Of a stretch of 14,796 nucleotides of DNA, positions 1-8,862 are shown in pieces. The notes beneath the pieces were generated by a model. That model saw nothing but the letters and a program-made list of their open reading frames with translations, was not told the origin of the DNA and did no database searches. Made by a program: the position numbers and the translations under genes. Position 1 is the stretch's first letter. Every line of letters begins with the position of its first letter. The DNA is taken from the NCBI GenBank assembly GCA_037179515.1, contig JAXCGZ010019132.1, forward strand, positions 80,001 to 94,796, in the 5' to 3' direction. This DNA is from Halocaridina rubra (lineage: Eukaryota > Arthropoda > Malacostraca > Decapoda > Atyidae).

Positions 1-282
1 AAGAAAAATATAGTCTTAATTGCCTGAGTTCCTATTGGCAATATAGAAATTCAGGGAAAGTTGTAGGCTAAAAGCATAGGTTAATGGAACTTACAATCAG
101 ACAAAAACACCTATGTATAAGGAATGAAATATTAGCATGAGACTGTATCAGTGAAGATGATAGAAACCCATTTTCTTAATAATCCTTAAAGATGCTGTAA
201 AATAATTTATATGAATAAATGGATTGAAAAATGAATTATTACAGCAACCCTTGTTTATATATGTACACATGATGGCTTCCTA
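1..282. other. Unassigned AT-rich sequence
   Basis: No open frame of note, no recognisable element and no tandem repeat. It is AT-rich and ends just before the head of the first SINE. Confidence 0.6.
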
Positions 283-633
<351 letters not shown>

Positions 634-894
634 GCCAAGGGAATGAATAGTTCCGAGACACAAATGTTATAGTGCCATGCAAAAGTGGAAGTTTATTATC
701 ATGTTTATAACCTAACATATACACGAGGGTCTTGGTTTGTAAATAAGTTCGTACTCAAAGCGTGTCGTAGAAGTCGACTTAAAGGGATAAGGATGCGAAG
801 GCTGACAATCTCATCCTCCCTGACAGAAATATAATGAATCGCTGCAACTTCTTGTTATTTATTAACTCTACTGGGCTATGGGGCCTTGTAGGAA

Positions 895-896
<2 letters not shown>
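634..896. other. Unassigned single-copy-like sequence
   Basis: No supported gene or element. It separates the TTA tract from the first AC microsatellite. Confidence 0.5.

Positions 897-964
<68 letters not shown>
897..964. repeat. (AC)n microsatellite 1
   Basis: An uninterrupted AC tract of about 34 repeats. The His-Thr and Cys-Val readings through it are not coding. Confidence 0.97.
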
Positions 965-965
<1 letters not shown>

Positions 966-966
<1 letters not shown>

Positions 967-1065
967 TAAGTATCACTAAGTACAAAATGGAACTGATCAG
1001 GAGACGGGAAGATACGAGCTTTGGGCTCTTTCCCGTAAGCACAACTAGGTAATCACATTAGGTAA

Positions 1066-1128
<63 letters not shown>
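966..1128 (+). mobile_element. Possible retroelement 3' end with AC tail
   Basis: Unique sequence of about 80 bp ends in two copies of TAGGTAATCACA (about 1047-1058 and 1060-1071), the second of which runs straight into an AC microsatellite. Short terminal direct repeats merging into a simple-sequence tail are typical of LINE and SINE 3' ends of the CR1/L2 type. There is no coding part here, so the element would be an extreme 5' truncation. The assignment is inference only. Confidence 0.35.
1067..1128. repeat. (AC)n microsatellite 2
   Basis: An uninterrupted CA tract of about 31 repeats, immediately after a short direct repeat ending in the same bases. Confidence 0.97.
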
Positions 1129-1132
<4 letters not shown>

Positions 1133-1392
1133 TTAATCCACTAGTATACATAATAAGTTCATACACAAAGGTAGACTCTCTATTGCGCAAAGGACATAAG
1201 TCAAATTGTAATAATCCAGTGGCAATAGTAGTAGAAGATTCAGACTGGAATAATTCTTTTGATTCGTGGGACTTCCTGCTGTGTTTGTGGCTGACCTTCT
1301 TGTAAACGAATATCTCCATTTGACACTAAGTGTATGATAATGACTCTGCCCTTGATTTAGAGGAGAAATCGGTTTTTATTTCGTGTCCCCTT
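1129..1392. other. Unassigned sequence
   Basis: A minus-strand frame of about 65 non-repeat codons (about 1130-1319) is open but shows no family I recognise, and it reads into the AC repeat. I do not call it a gene. Confidence 0.45.
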
Positions 1393-1630
1393 AGGTACAA
1401 TAAATACTTCTTTTTGTTCCGGTTTTACGTCACGGACTCCCTTTTCTACCAAGGGCTAGGACGGTTGCCTGCTTGCAAAGGACTTGTTTTGACAGAATTA
1501 ATCGTTATTCTGAGTGCATGCCCTTGCTAGCCTCAGACCGTGACGGGGTGCGAACCCTAGACCTGACGCCTGAGAGTCGAGGACGCTACCACTTGAGCCA
1601 CGGCGACTACAAGGTACAATAAATACTTCT
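1393..1630 (-). mobile_element. SINE-A copy 1, full length, with 19-bp TSD
   Basis: The element body spans about 1412-1610 and reads on the minus strand. The tRNA-like head (about 1540-1610) carries an A-box-like TGGCTCAAG and a B-box region matching the other copies. The body ends in ACGTAAAACCGGAAC plus a short A run. The flanks carry a perfect 19-bp duplication, AGGTACAATAAATACTTCT, at 1393-1411 and 1612-1630. This marks a retroposition event and fixes both element ends. A perfect TSD argues for a fairly recent insertion. The short antisense open frame over this copy is a shadow. Confidence 0.93.
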
Positions 1631-1694
1631 GTTGGAATCAATTTCCTTCGCACTGTGTAAAAAAAAAATAATAATATAAAATAGATTGTTGTTG

Positions 1695-1832
1695 TTTCGG
1701 GTTTACGTCACGGACTCCCTTTTCTACTAAGGGCTAGGGACGGTTGCCTTCTTGCAAAGGACTTGTTTTGGCAGATGTAATCGTTTCCCTGAGTGCATGC
1801 CCTTGCTAACCTCAGACCGTGACGGGGGTTCA
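1695..1832 (-). mobile_element. SINE-A copy 2, 5'-truncated
   Basis: Only the body and 3' end are present. On the minus strand it starts just after the B-box, at GACGGGG, and ends in a variant GTAAACCCGAAA. The tRNA head is missing, as in a 5'-truncated retroposed copy. No clear target-site duplication was found. Confidence 0.85.
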
Positions 1833-2340
1833 ACTTAATATATGGGATAAAATTATAATGTACAAATTTTCTTCCAAAGTTATTTGTTAGTTAAATCATT
1901 GTAATCTAAAACTGATATTTAAAATTAATTTGCATAATTTTTCGTTCCAATATTTTTTTTTAGCAAATTCATTTACAATACATAGATATTATATTAATAT
2001 TATTGCGCGCTTTGTTGTAAATAAAATTATATTAAATAACAAAGATAGTTTTCAAAATTAAATAAACACAATAATTTACGGAGGTATTTATTGTCCTGGG
2101 GGTTGTTAATCTTTACCTGATCCCACCTTTTCCTTACACCAATACAATAAAACGGTTTAGTTCCTCAATCACTGTGCAAGAAAACATGTTATGTATCATT
2201 AGAATTCTGATTACATCTAGCGGTAGTGAGACTGACTTCTCTAGAATCTGAAAAAAAAAAGATTGTTTTTCTCCCCACAAAGCGTTAATAATTATTTTTA
2301 ATGGGTTTTCACCTTATTATATACATATACACATACACAT
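1833..2340. other. AT-rich sequence without recognised features
   Basis: Very AT-rich, with scattered A and T runs. It holds no supported ORF, RNA gene or repeat family. Confidence 0.6.
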
Positions 2341-2445
2341 GCCTCATTCCCCCTTGTAAGGGGGGTGGCCGAGCCAAGAAACGCCTCATTGTGGAATATC
2401 CTTGCTCGCCCACCTTGTGGGTGACCAAGTAGGGTGGAAAGGGAG
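2341..2445. repeat. GC-richer block with small inverted repeats
   Basis: This block stands out from AT-rich neighbours. It holds the near-palindrome CCCCCTTGTAAGGGGG (2349-2364, 7-bp arms around GT) and a second small inverted repeat, CCCACCTTGTGGG (about 2409-2421). The stretch around 2400-2440 loosely resembles the approximately 73-bp units at 3571-3780. It may be a piece of an unidentified mobile element. Confidence 0.35.
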
Positions 2446-2472
2446 GGGAGACGTGGCAATCCTTTATCCCAA

Positions 2473-2703
2473 AGGAACCTTATTATATGTTAGTTCAGTT
2501 TTACGTCACGGACTCCCTTTTCTATTAAGGGCTAGGACGGTTACCTTCTTGCGAAGAACTTGTTTTGGCAGTTGTAATCGTTACCCTGAGTGCATACCCT
2601 TACTAAACTCAGACCGTGACGGGGCGCGAACCCTCGACCTGACGCCTCAAAGTCGCGGACGCTACCGCTTGAGCCACGGTGACTACGAGGAACTTTATTA
2701 TAT
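2473..2703 (-). mobile_element. SINE-A copy 3, full length, with 16-bp TSD
   Basis: The element body spans about 2489-2686, minus strand, with complete tRNA-like head and body. The flanks are AGGAACCTTATTATAT (2473-2488) and AGGAACTTTATTATAT (2688-2703), matching at 15 of 16 bases, a slightly decayed target-site duplication. The 3' end has diverged from ACCGGAAC to ACTGAAC. The 103-codon frame across it is a shadow. Confidence 0.92.
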
Positions 2704-2948
2704 CCCTTATTAAATTAAGAATTAATCAGTATTTATGATTTTCAGAATGCAAATATATTTATAAGACATTTAGCTATTTGTGAAATCAAAATGACAAAAT
2801 ATTGTTTTAATTGTGTAAGTTTCTCACTGATATATTTGGAATGATATATTTACTTATATATTTTCTTTAGCAAGTTTATATACAGCAGCATATGGAGACA
2901 TTATAATGTCATCAGTTTAGCAAATTTGTGACATTTTATTATTTGAGA
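2704..2948. other. AT-rich sequence without recognised features
   Basis: Nothing supportable, apart from serving as the upstream part of the possible retrocopy that ends at the poly(A) tract 2975-2994. Confidence 0.5.
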
Positions 2949-2994
2949 CAAATAAAGTCAGACTATGCGTACGTAAAAAAAAAAAAAAAAAAAA
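2949..2994 (+). repeat. AATAAA signal followed by poly(A) tract
   Basis: AATAAA at 2951-2956 is followed 18 bases later by a run of 20 A (2975-2994). This spacing is what a reverse-transcribed polyadenylated RNA leaves behind. The upstream body is not recognised, so the source transcript is unknown and the element's 5' end cannot be placed. Confidence 0.5.
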
Positions 2995-3466
<472 letters not shown>

Positions 3467-3570
3467 CCCAATAAATAAAACAACGAAAATATATATATAA
3501 AAAATACTTATTAATTTCGTAACCTGAACTGGTCACCTTTTCAAAGTACATTGGCAAGAGATTTTTTTTC

Positions 3571-3780
3571 TTTGATGTTTTCCCTTGAGGGTGAGCGAAC
3601 CTTCCCTTGTAGCCCGCAGGTGGGGTAAGATTTAGTTGATGGTGGTATTCGCTCTTGCGGGCGAATGAGCTTTCCTATTTGGTGAGGAGGTGGGGTGAAA
3701 TCTTGTTATTGTTGGTGGTATTCACTCTTGAGGGTGATCAGACTTTCCTATTTTGGCCCGCAGGTGAGGTTTTTCAAAAC
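3571..3780 (-). repeat. Degenerate approximately 70-73-bp tandem repeat in LINE 3' UTR
   Basis: Three related units start near 3571, 3641 and 3714. Each has a CTTGAGGGTG-like block, a CTTTCCTATTTGG-like block and an AGGTGGGGT-like block, in that order. They lie between the protein-coding remnant and the presumed poly(A) tail of the minus-strand LINE. Confidence 0.75.
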
Positions 3781-3865
3781 TGTAAAGATAATGGAAAGCA
3801 TAAGTGTTCAGTTGAGGAAAATTAGTTTACATCTGATTTGGAGGTGAGAGAGAGTTATTACATGG

Positions 3866-4312
3866 TTATCTTGGTGGAGGGTATTGACTGATGATATTTA
3901 GTAGACTGTTCATGTAGTTGTTTGTTGCTAGTGTGATTATGGAGCTAGCAACATGAACGGCATTTGGATCTTCGCTGGATGTTGCGGGGGCACCAGTTTT
4001 CCGTCCAATATCTGAAAAGGAATCACATTCGAGGATGTAGTGGAGCAGTGAATGTGGTGAGGCTACCTGGCAGAAGGTGCATTCCCTGATGATATCATCC
4101 ACTATTCGCCAGCTGCACTTGTACCCGAGTCTCAGACGGTACACATTGACAGCCGTGCTTCGTCGTAGGTTCTTAGGCAGGGTGATTCGCTGAGGATCAG
4201 TGGTGGCTTTGTACCACCAGGTGCAGAAGGAGCCAATGTCTGTGCACAGGTTGTGTTTAGTTATTAAGGCGTTAAGGAGTGACTTGGTGGCTTTATTTTT
4301 TAAGCGATACAA
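3866..4312 (-). pseudogene. C-terminal fragment of a LINE reverse-transcriptase protein
   Basis: The open frame of 148 codons is the tail of a non-LTR retrotransposon ORF2-type polyprotein. What shows this is the stretch NVYRLRLGYKCSW (residues about 56-68) followed by a zinc-knuckle-like motif with Cys78, Cys81, His91 and Cys96 (CxxC-x9-H-x4-C). This arrangement is typical of the C-terminus of Jockey/I/CR1-type elements. The reverse-transcriptase domain itself is absent, so the product cannot act. The methionine at 4312 is simply the first ATG in a truncated frame, and residues about 4-11 (RLKNKATK) could be the end of an RNase H-type region. The stop sits just before the repetitive 3' UTR. 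Clade not assigned. Confidence 0.75.
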
Positions 4313-4515
4313 CTAGCAAAACAGAAGAACACTTGAAAAGGAGACAAAAGATCCTCCCAGGGGTCCTATACATGGGATTAATAGATATCAATCTTAAATG
4401 CGCGCCGAGGTTAGTCGGTAATCCCCACAAACAGGCCGCAAAAAGAATTAAAGTCCATACTTGGCTAAATAGTATTGACAAGAGATTCTTAATAATAGTA
4501 ATTAAATATACATAC

Positions 4516-4517
<2 letters not shown>
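4313..4517. other. Segment between LINE fragment and TA tract
   Basis: Bases 4313-4473 lie inside the putative target-site duplication but do not continue the LINE frame. Both strands happen to be open. A 5' inversion of the LINE (sense on the plus strand here) is possible, but the translation is not recognisable to me. From 4488 the sequence leads into the TA microsatellite. Confidence 0.35.
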
Positions 4518-4757
<240 letters not shown>

Positions 4758-4758
4758 A

Positions 4759-4905
4759 GGGGGCTAACCGCGAGGCGCCCTCCTTGAGGTGGCTAGCCCC
4801 AAGGCGCCCTCCGGGAGGGGGCTAGCCCCAAGGCGCCCTCCGGGAGGGGGCTAGCCCTGAGGCGCCCTCCGGGAGGGGGCTAGCATCGAGGCGCCCTCCG
4901 GGAGG
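4759..4905. repeat. Diverged left edge of the 30-bp array
   Basis: The first four to five units carry GCTAGCCC or GCTAGCATC where the core units carry GCTTTGCCCC, and they vary in the CTCCGGGAGG block (for example CTCCTTGAGG). Diverged terminal units are expected when the centre is homogenised by unequal exchange and the ends are not. Confidence 0.85.
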
Positions 4906-5429
4906 GGGCTTTGCCCCGAGGCGCCCTCCGGGAGGGGGCTTTGCCCCGAGGCGCCCTCCAGGAGGGGGCTTTGCCCCGAGGCGTCCTCCGGGAGGGGGCT
5001 TTGCCCCGAGGCGCCCTCCGGGAGGGGACTTTGCCCCGAGGCGCCCTCCGGGAGGGGGCTTTGCCCCGAGGCGCCCTCCGGGAGGGGGCTTTGCCAAGAG
5101 GCGCCCTCCGGGAGGGGGCTTTGCCCCTAGGCGCCCTCAGGGGGGGCTTTGTCCCGAGGCGCCCTCCGGGGGGGCTTTGCCCCGAGGCGCCCTCCGGGAG
5201 GGGGCTTTGCCCCGAGGCGCCCTCCGGGAGGGGGCTTTGCCCCTAGGCGCCCTCCGGGAGGGGGCTTTGCCCCTAGGCGCCCTCCGGGTGGGGGCTTTGC
5301 CCCGAGGCGCCCTCCGGGAGGGGGCTTTGCCCCGAGGCGCCCTCCGGGAGGGGGCTTTGCCCCGAGGCGCCCTCCGGGAGGGGGCTTTGCCCCGAGGCGC
5401 CCTCCGGGAGGGGGCTTTGCCCCGAGGCG

Positions 5430-5800
5430 CCCTCCGGGGGGGGGCTTTGCCCCGAGGCGCCCTCCGGGGGGGCTTTGCTCCGAGGCGCCCTCCGGGGGGG
5501 GCTTTGCCCCGAGGCGCCCTCCGGGAGGGGGCTTTGCCCCGAGGCGCCCTCCGGGAGGGGGCTTTGCCCCGAGGCGCCCTCCGGGAGGGGGCTTTGCCCC
5601 GAGGCGCCCTCCGGGGGGGGCTTTGCCCCGAGGCGCCCTCCGGGGGGGGCTTTGCCCCGAGGCGCCCTCCGGGAGGGGGCTTTGCCCCGAGGCGCCCTCC
5701 GGGGGGGGGCTTTGCCCCGAGGCGCCCTCGGGGGGGGGGGGGCTTTGCCCCGAGGCGCCCTAAGGGGGTTGGGGGGCTTTGCCCCGAGGCGCCCTCCGGA
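5430..5800. repeat. First block of units with expanded G-runs
   Basis: Here the GGGAGGGGG segment is replaced by uninterrupted G runs of about 7-12 and unit lengths vary from about 28 to 34. The A interruption is lost in many units. It is followed by a unit ending CCCCTAGG and then by regular units. Confidence 0.85.
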
Positions 5801-7080
5801 GGGGAGGCTTTGCCCCTAGGCGCCCTCCGGGAGGGGGCTTTGCCCCTAGGCGCCCTCCGGGAGGGGGCTTTGCCCCGAGGCGCCCTCCGGGAGGGGGCTT
5901 TGCCCCGAGGCGCCCTCCGGGAGGGGACTTTGGCCCGAGGCGCCCTCCGGTAGGGGTCTTTGGCCCGAGGCGCCCTCCGGGAGGGGACTTTGGCCCGAGG
6001 CGCCCTCCGGAAGGGGACTTTGCCCCGAGGCGCCCTCCGGAAGGGGACTTTGCCCCGAGGCGCCCTCCGGGAGGGGACTTTGCCCCGAGGCGCCCTCCGG
6101 GAGGGGACTTTGCCCCGAGGCGCCCTCCGGGAGGGGACTTTGCCCCGAGGCGCCCTCCGGGAGGGGGCTTTGCCCCGAGGCGCCCTCTGGCAGGGGGCTT
6201 TGCCCCGAGGCGCCCTCCGGGAGGGGGCTTTGCCCCGAGGCGCCCTTCCGGGAGGGGGATTTGCCCCGAGGCGCCCTCCGGGAGGGGGATTTGGCCACAG
6301 GCGCCCTCCAGGACGGGGCTTTGCCCCCAGGCGCCCTCTGGCAGGGGGCTTTGCCCCTAGGCGCCCTCCGGGAGGGGGATTTGCCCCGAGGCGCCCTCCG
6401 GGAGGGGGCTTTGCCCCGAGGCGCCCTCCGGGAGGGGGCTTTGCCCCGAGACGCCCTCCGGGAGGGGGCTTTGCCCCGAGGCGCCCTCCGGGAGGGGACT
6501 TTGGCCCGAGGCGCCCTCCGGGAGGGGACTTTGGCCCGAGGCGCCCTCCGGGAGGGGACTTTGCCCCGAAGCGCCCTCCGGGAGGGGACTTTGCCCCGAA
6601 GCGCCCTCCGGAAGGGGACTTTGCCCCGAAGCGCCCTCCGGGAGGGGACTTTGCCCCGAGGCGCCCTCCGGGAGGGGACTTTGCCCCGAGGCGCCCTCCG
6701 GGAGGGGACTTTGCCCCGAGGCGCCCTCCGGGAGGGGACTTTGCCCCGAGGCGCCCTCCGGGAGGGGGCTTTGCCCCGAGGCGCCCTCCGGGTGGGGGCT
6801 TTGCCCCGAGGCGCCCTCCGGGTGGGGGCTTTGCCCCGAGGCGCCCTCCGGGTGGGGGCTTTGCCCCGAGGCGCCCTCCGGGAGGGGGATTTGCCCCGAG
6901 GCGCCCTCCGGGAGGGGGCTTTGCCCCGAGGCGCCCTCCGGGAGGGGGCTTTGCCCCGAGGCGCCCTCCGGGAGGGGACTTTGCCCCGAGGCGCCCTCCG
7001 GGAGGGGGCTTTGCCCCGAGGCGCCCTCCGGGAGGGGGCTTTGCCCCGAGGCGCCCTCCGGGAGGGGGCTTTGCCCCGAG

Positions 7081-7375
7081 GCGCCCTCCGGGGGGGGGCT
7101 TTGCCCCGAGGCGCCCTCGGGGGGGGGGCTTTGCCCCGAGGCGCCCTCCGGGGGGGGGGGCTTTGCCCCGAGGCGCCCTCGGGGGGGGGGGGGCTTTGCC
7201 CCGAGGCGCCCTCGGGGGGGGGGGGGGGCTTTGCCCCGAGGCGCCCTCCCGGGGGGGGGGGGCTTTGCCCCGAGGCGCCCTCCGGGTGGGGGGGCTTTGC
7301 CCCGAGGCGCCCTCCGGGGGGGGGGCTTTGCCCCGAGGCGCCCTCCGGGGGGGGGGCTTTGCCCCGAGGCGCCCT
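7081..7375. repeat. Second block of units with expanded G-runs
   Basis: Uninterrupted G runs of about 8-16 are seen, longest near 7214-7230, in eight to nine successive units. Like the first block, it is followed by a unit with a variant CCCTTAGG end and then by regular units. The homopolymer lengths may be imprecise in the assembly. Confidence 0.85.
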
Positions 7376-8282
7376 CCGGGAGGGGGCTTTGCCCTTAGGC
7401 GCCCTCCGGGAGGGGGCTTTGCCCCGAGGCGCCCTCCGGGAGGGGGCTTTGCCCCGAGGCGCCCTCCGGGAGGGGACTTTGCCCCGAGGCGCCCTCCGGG
7501 AGGGGACTTTGCCCCGAGGCGCCCTCCGGGAGGGGACTTTGCCCCGAGGCGCCCTCCGGGAGGGGACTTTGCCCCGAGGCGCCCTCCGGGAGGGGGCTTT
7601 GCCCCGAGGCGCCCTCCGGGAGGGGGCTTTGCCCCGAGGCGCCCTCCGGGAGGGGGCTTTGCCCCGAGGCGCCCTCCGGGTGGGGGCTTTGCCCCGAGGC
7701 GCCCTCCGGGAGGGGGCTTTGCCCCGAGGCGCCCTCCGGGTGGGGGCTTTGCCCCGAGGCGCCCTCCGGGTGGGGGCTTTGCCCCGAGGCGCCCTCCGGG
7801 TGGGGGCTTTGCCCCGAGGCGCCCTCCGGGAGGGGGCTTTGCCCCGAGGCGCCCTCCGGGAGGGGGCTTTGCCCCGAGGCGCCCTCCGGGTGGGGGCTTT
7901 GCCCCGAGGCGCCCTCCGGGAGAGGGCTTTGCCCCGAGGCGCCCTCCGGGAGAGGGCTTTGCCCCGAAGCGCCCTCCGGGATGGGGCTTTGCCCCGAAGC
8001 GCCCTCCGGGAGGGGGCTTTGCCCCGAGGCGCCCTCCGGGAGGGGGCTTTGCCCCGAGACGCCCTCCGGGTGGGGGCTTTGCCCCGAGACGCCCTCCGGG
8101 TGGGGGCTTTGCCCCGAGACGCCCTCCGGGTGGGGGCTTTGCCCCGAGACGCCCTCCGGGAGGGGGCTTTGGCCCGAGGCGCCCTCCGGGAGGGGGCTTT
8201 GCCCCGAGGCGCCCTCCGGGAGGGGGCTTTGCCCCGAGGCGCCCTCCGGGAGGGGGCTTTGCCCCGAGGCGCCCTCCGGGAG

Positions 8283-8625
8283 GGGGCTTTGCCCCCGAGG
8301 CGCCCTCCGGGAGGGGGCTTTGCCCCCGAGGCGCCCTCCGGGAGGGGGCTTTGCCCCCGAGGCGCCCTCCGGGAGGGGGCTTTGCCCCCGAGGCGCCCTC
8401 CGGGAGGGGGCTTTGCCCCCGAGGCGCCCTCCGGGAGGGGGCTTTGCCCCCGAGGCGCCCTCCGGGAGGGGGCTTTGCCCCCGAGGCGCCCTCCGGGAGG
8501 GGGCTTTGCCCCCGAGGCGCCCTCCGGGAGGGGGCTTTGCCGCCGAGGCGCCCTCCGGGAGGGGGCTTTGCCCCCGAGGCGCCCTCCGGGAGGGGGCTTT
8601 GCCCCCGAGGCGCCCTCCGGGAGGG
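8283..8625. repeat. Sub-block of 31-bp units
   Basis: About eleven successive units have GCTTTGCCCCC, one C more than the core unit, so the period becomes 31 bp. One unit carries GCCGCC instead. Because 31 is not a multiple of three, the translated frame rotates at every unit here, which further argues against protein coding. The block is sharply bounded, so it probably spread as one local amplification. Confidence 0.9.
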
Positions 8626-8774
8626 GGCTTTGCCCCGAGGCGCCCTCCGGGAGGGGGCTTTGCCCCGAGGCGCCCTCCGGGAGGGGGCTTTGCCCCCAGG
8701 CGCCCTCCGGGAGGGGGCTTTGCCCCCAGGCGCCCTCCGGGAGGGGGCTTTGCCCCCAGGCGCCCTCCGGGAGG

Positions 8775-8849
8775 GGGCTATGGCTAGCTCCGGGGCGCCC
8801 TCCTGGAGGGGGCTATGGCTAGCTCCGGGGCGCCCTCTGGGAAAGGGCT
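8775..8849. repeat. Diverged right edge of the 30-bp array
   Basis: The last two to three units are longer (about 38 bp) and contain GGCTATGGCTAGCTCCGGGG. The GCTAGC motif is shared with the left edge and absent from the core. The array ends at about GGGCTGGCCATGC. Confidence 0.85.
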
Positions 8850-8862
8850 GGCCATGCGACGT

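Larger units (their letters stand above)
3550..4487 (-). mobile_element. 5'-truncated LINE insertion bounded by a 14-bp TSD
   Basis: The flanks are ATTGGCAAGAGATT (3550-3563) and ATTGACAAGAGATT (4474-4487), matching at 13 of 14 bases. The left copy is followed at once by a T run, which is a short poly(A) tail on the minus strand. This fits target-primed insertion of an element whose sense strand is minus. Inside lie a 3' untranslated region with tandem repeats (3571-3780) and the C-terminal part of a retrotransposon protein (3866-4312). The segment 4313-4473 does not continue that protein frame on the minus strand. It may be a 5' inversion or unrelated filler. Confidence 0.7.
4759..8849. repeat. 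Large 30-bp GC-rich minisatellite array (about 135 units)
   Basis: The dominant unit consists of GAGGCGCCCT, then CCGGGAGGGG, then GCTTTGCCCC. It repeats head to tail for about 4.1 kb with a regular 30-bp period; shorter, longer and 31-bp variants occur. Each unit contains the palindrome GGCGCC, three CpG sites and two overlapping inverted repeats: CCCTC/GAGGG around CGG, and GGGGC/GCCCC around TTT. The period is a multiple of three and the consensus has no stop in any of six frames. Frames of 1268, 1000 and 853 codons therefore arise on both strands. Their translations are decapeptide repeats such as AKPPPGGRLG or ALREGALPRG that change register wherever unit length changes. That is the signature of a satellite, not of a selected protein. 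G-richness is strand-biased, with the long G runs on the plus strand. Exact copy number in an assembly of such sequence should be treated with care. Confidence 0.97.

Noticed and set aside
700..1210. Possible diverged duplication of an AATAAGTTCRTACWCAAAG-like segment near 742 and 1152
   Set aside because: The match is short, about 16 of 19 bases, and does not extend convincingly. It could be chance.
1330..1530. 66-codon plus-strand ORF ending RLPACKGLVL...
   Set aside because: Its second half is the antisense of SINE-A. The same peptide pattern appears wherever the SINE occurs, for example at 13330-13450.
4759..8849. CRISPR-like array
   Set aside because: There are no unique spacers; units are contiguous variants of one another, and the context is eukaryotic transposons.
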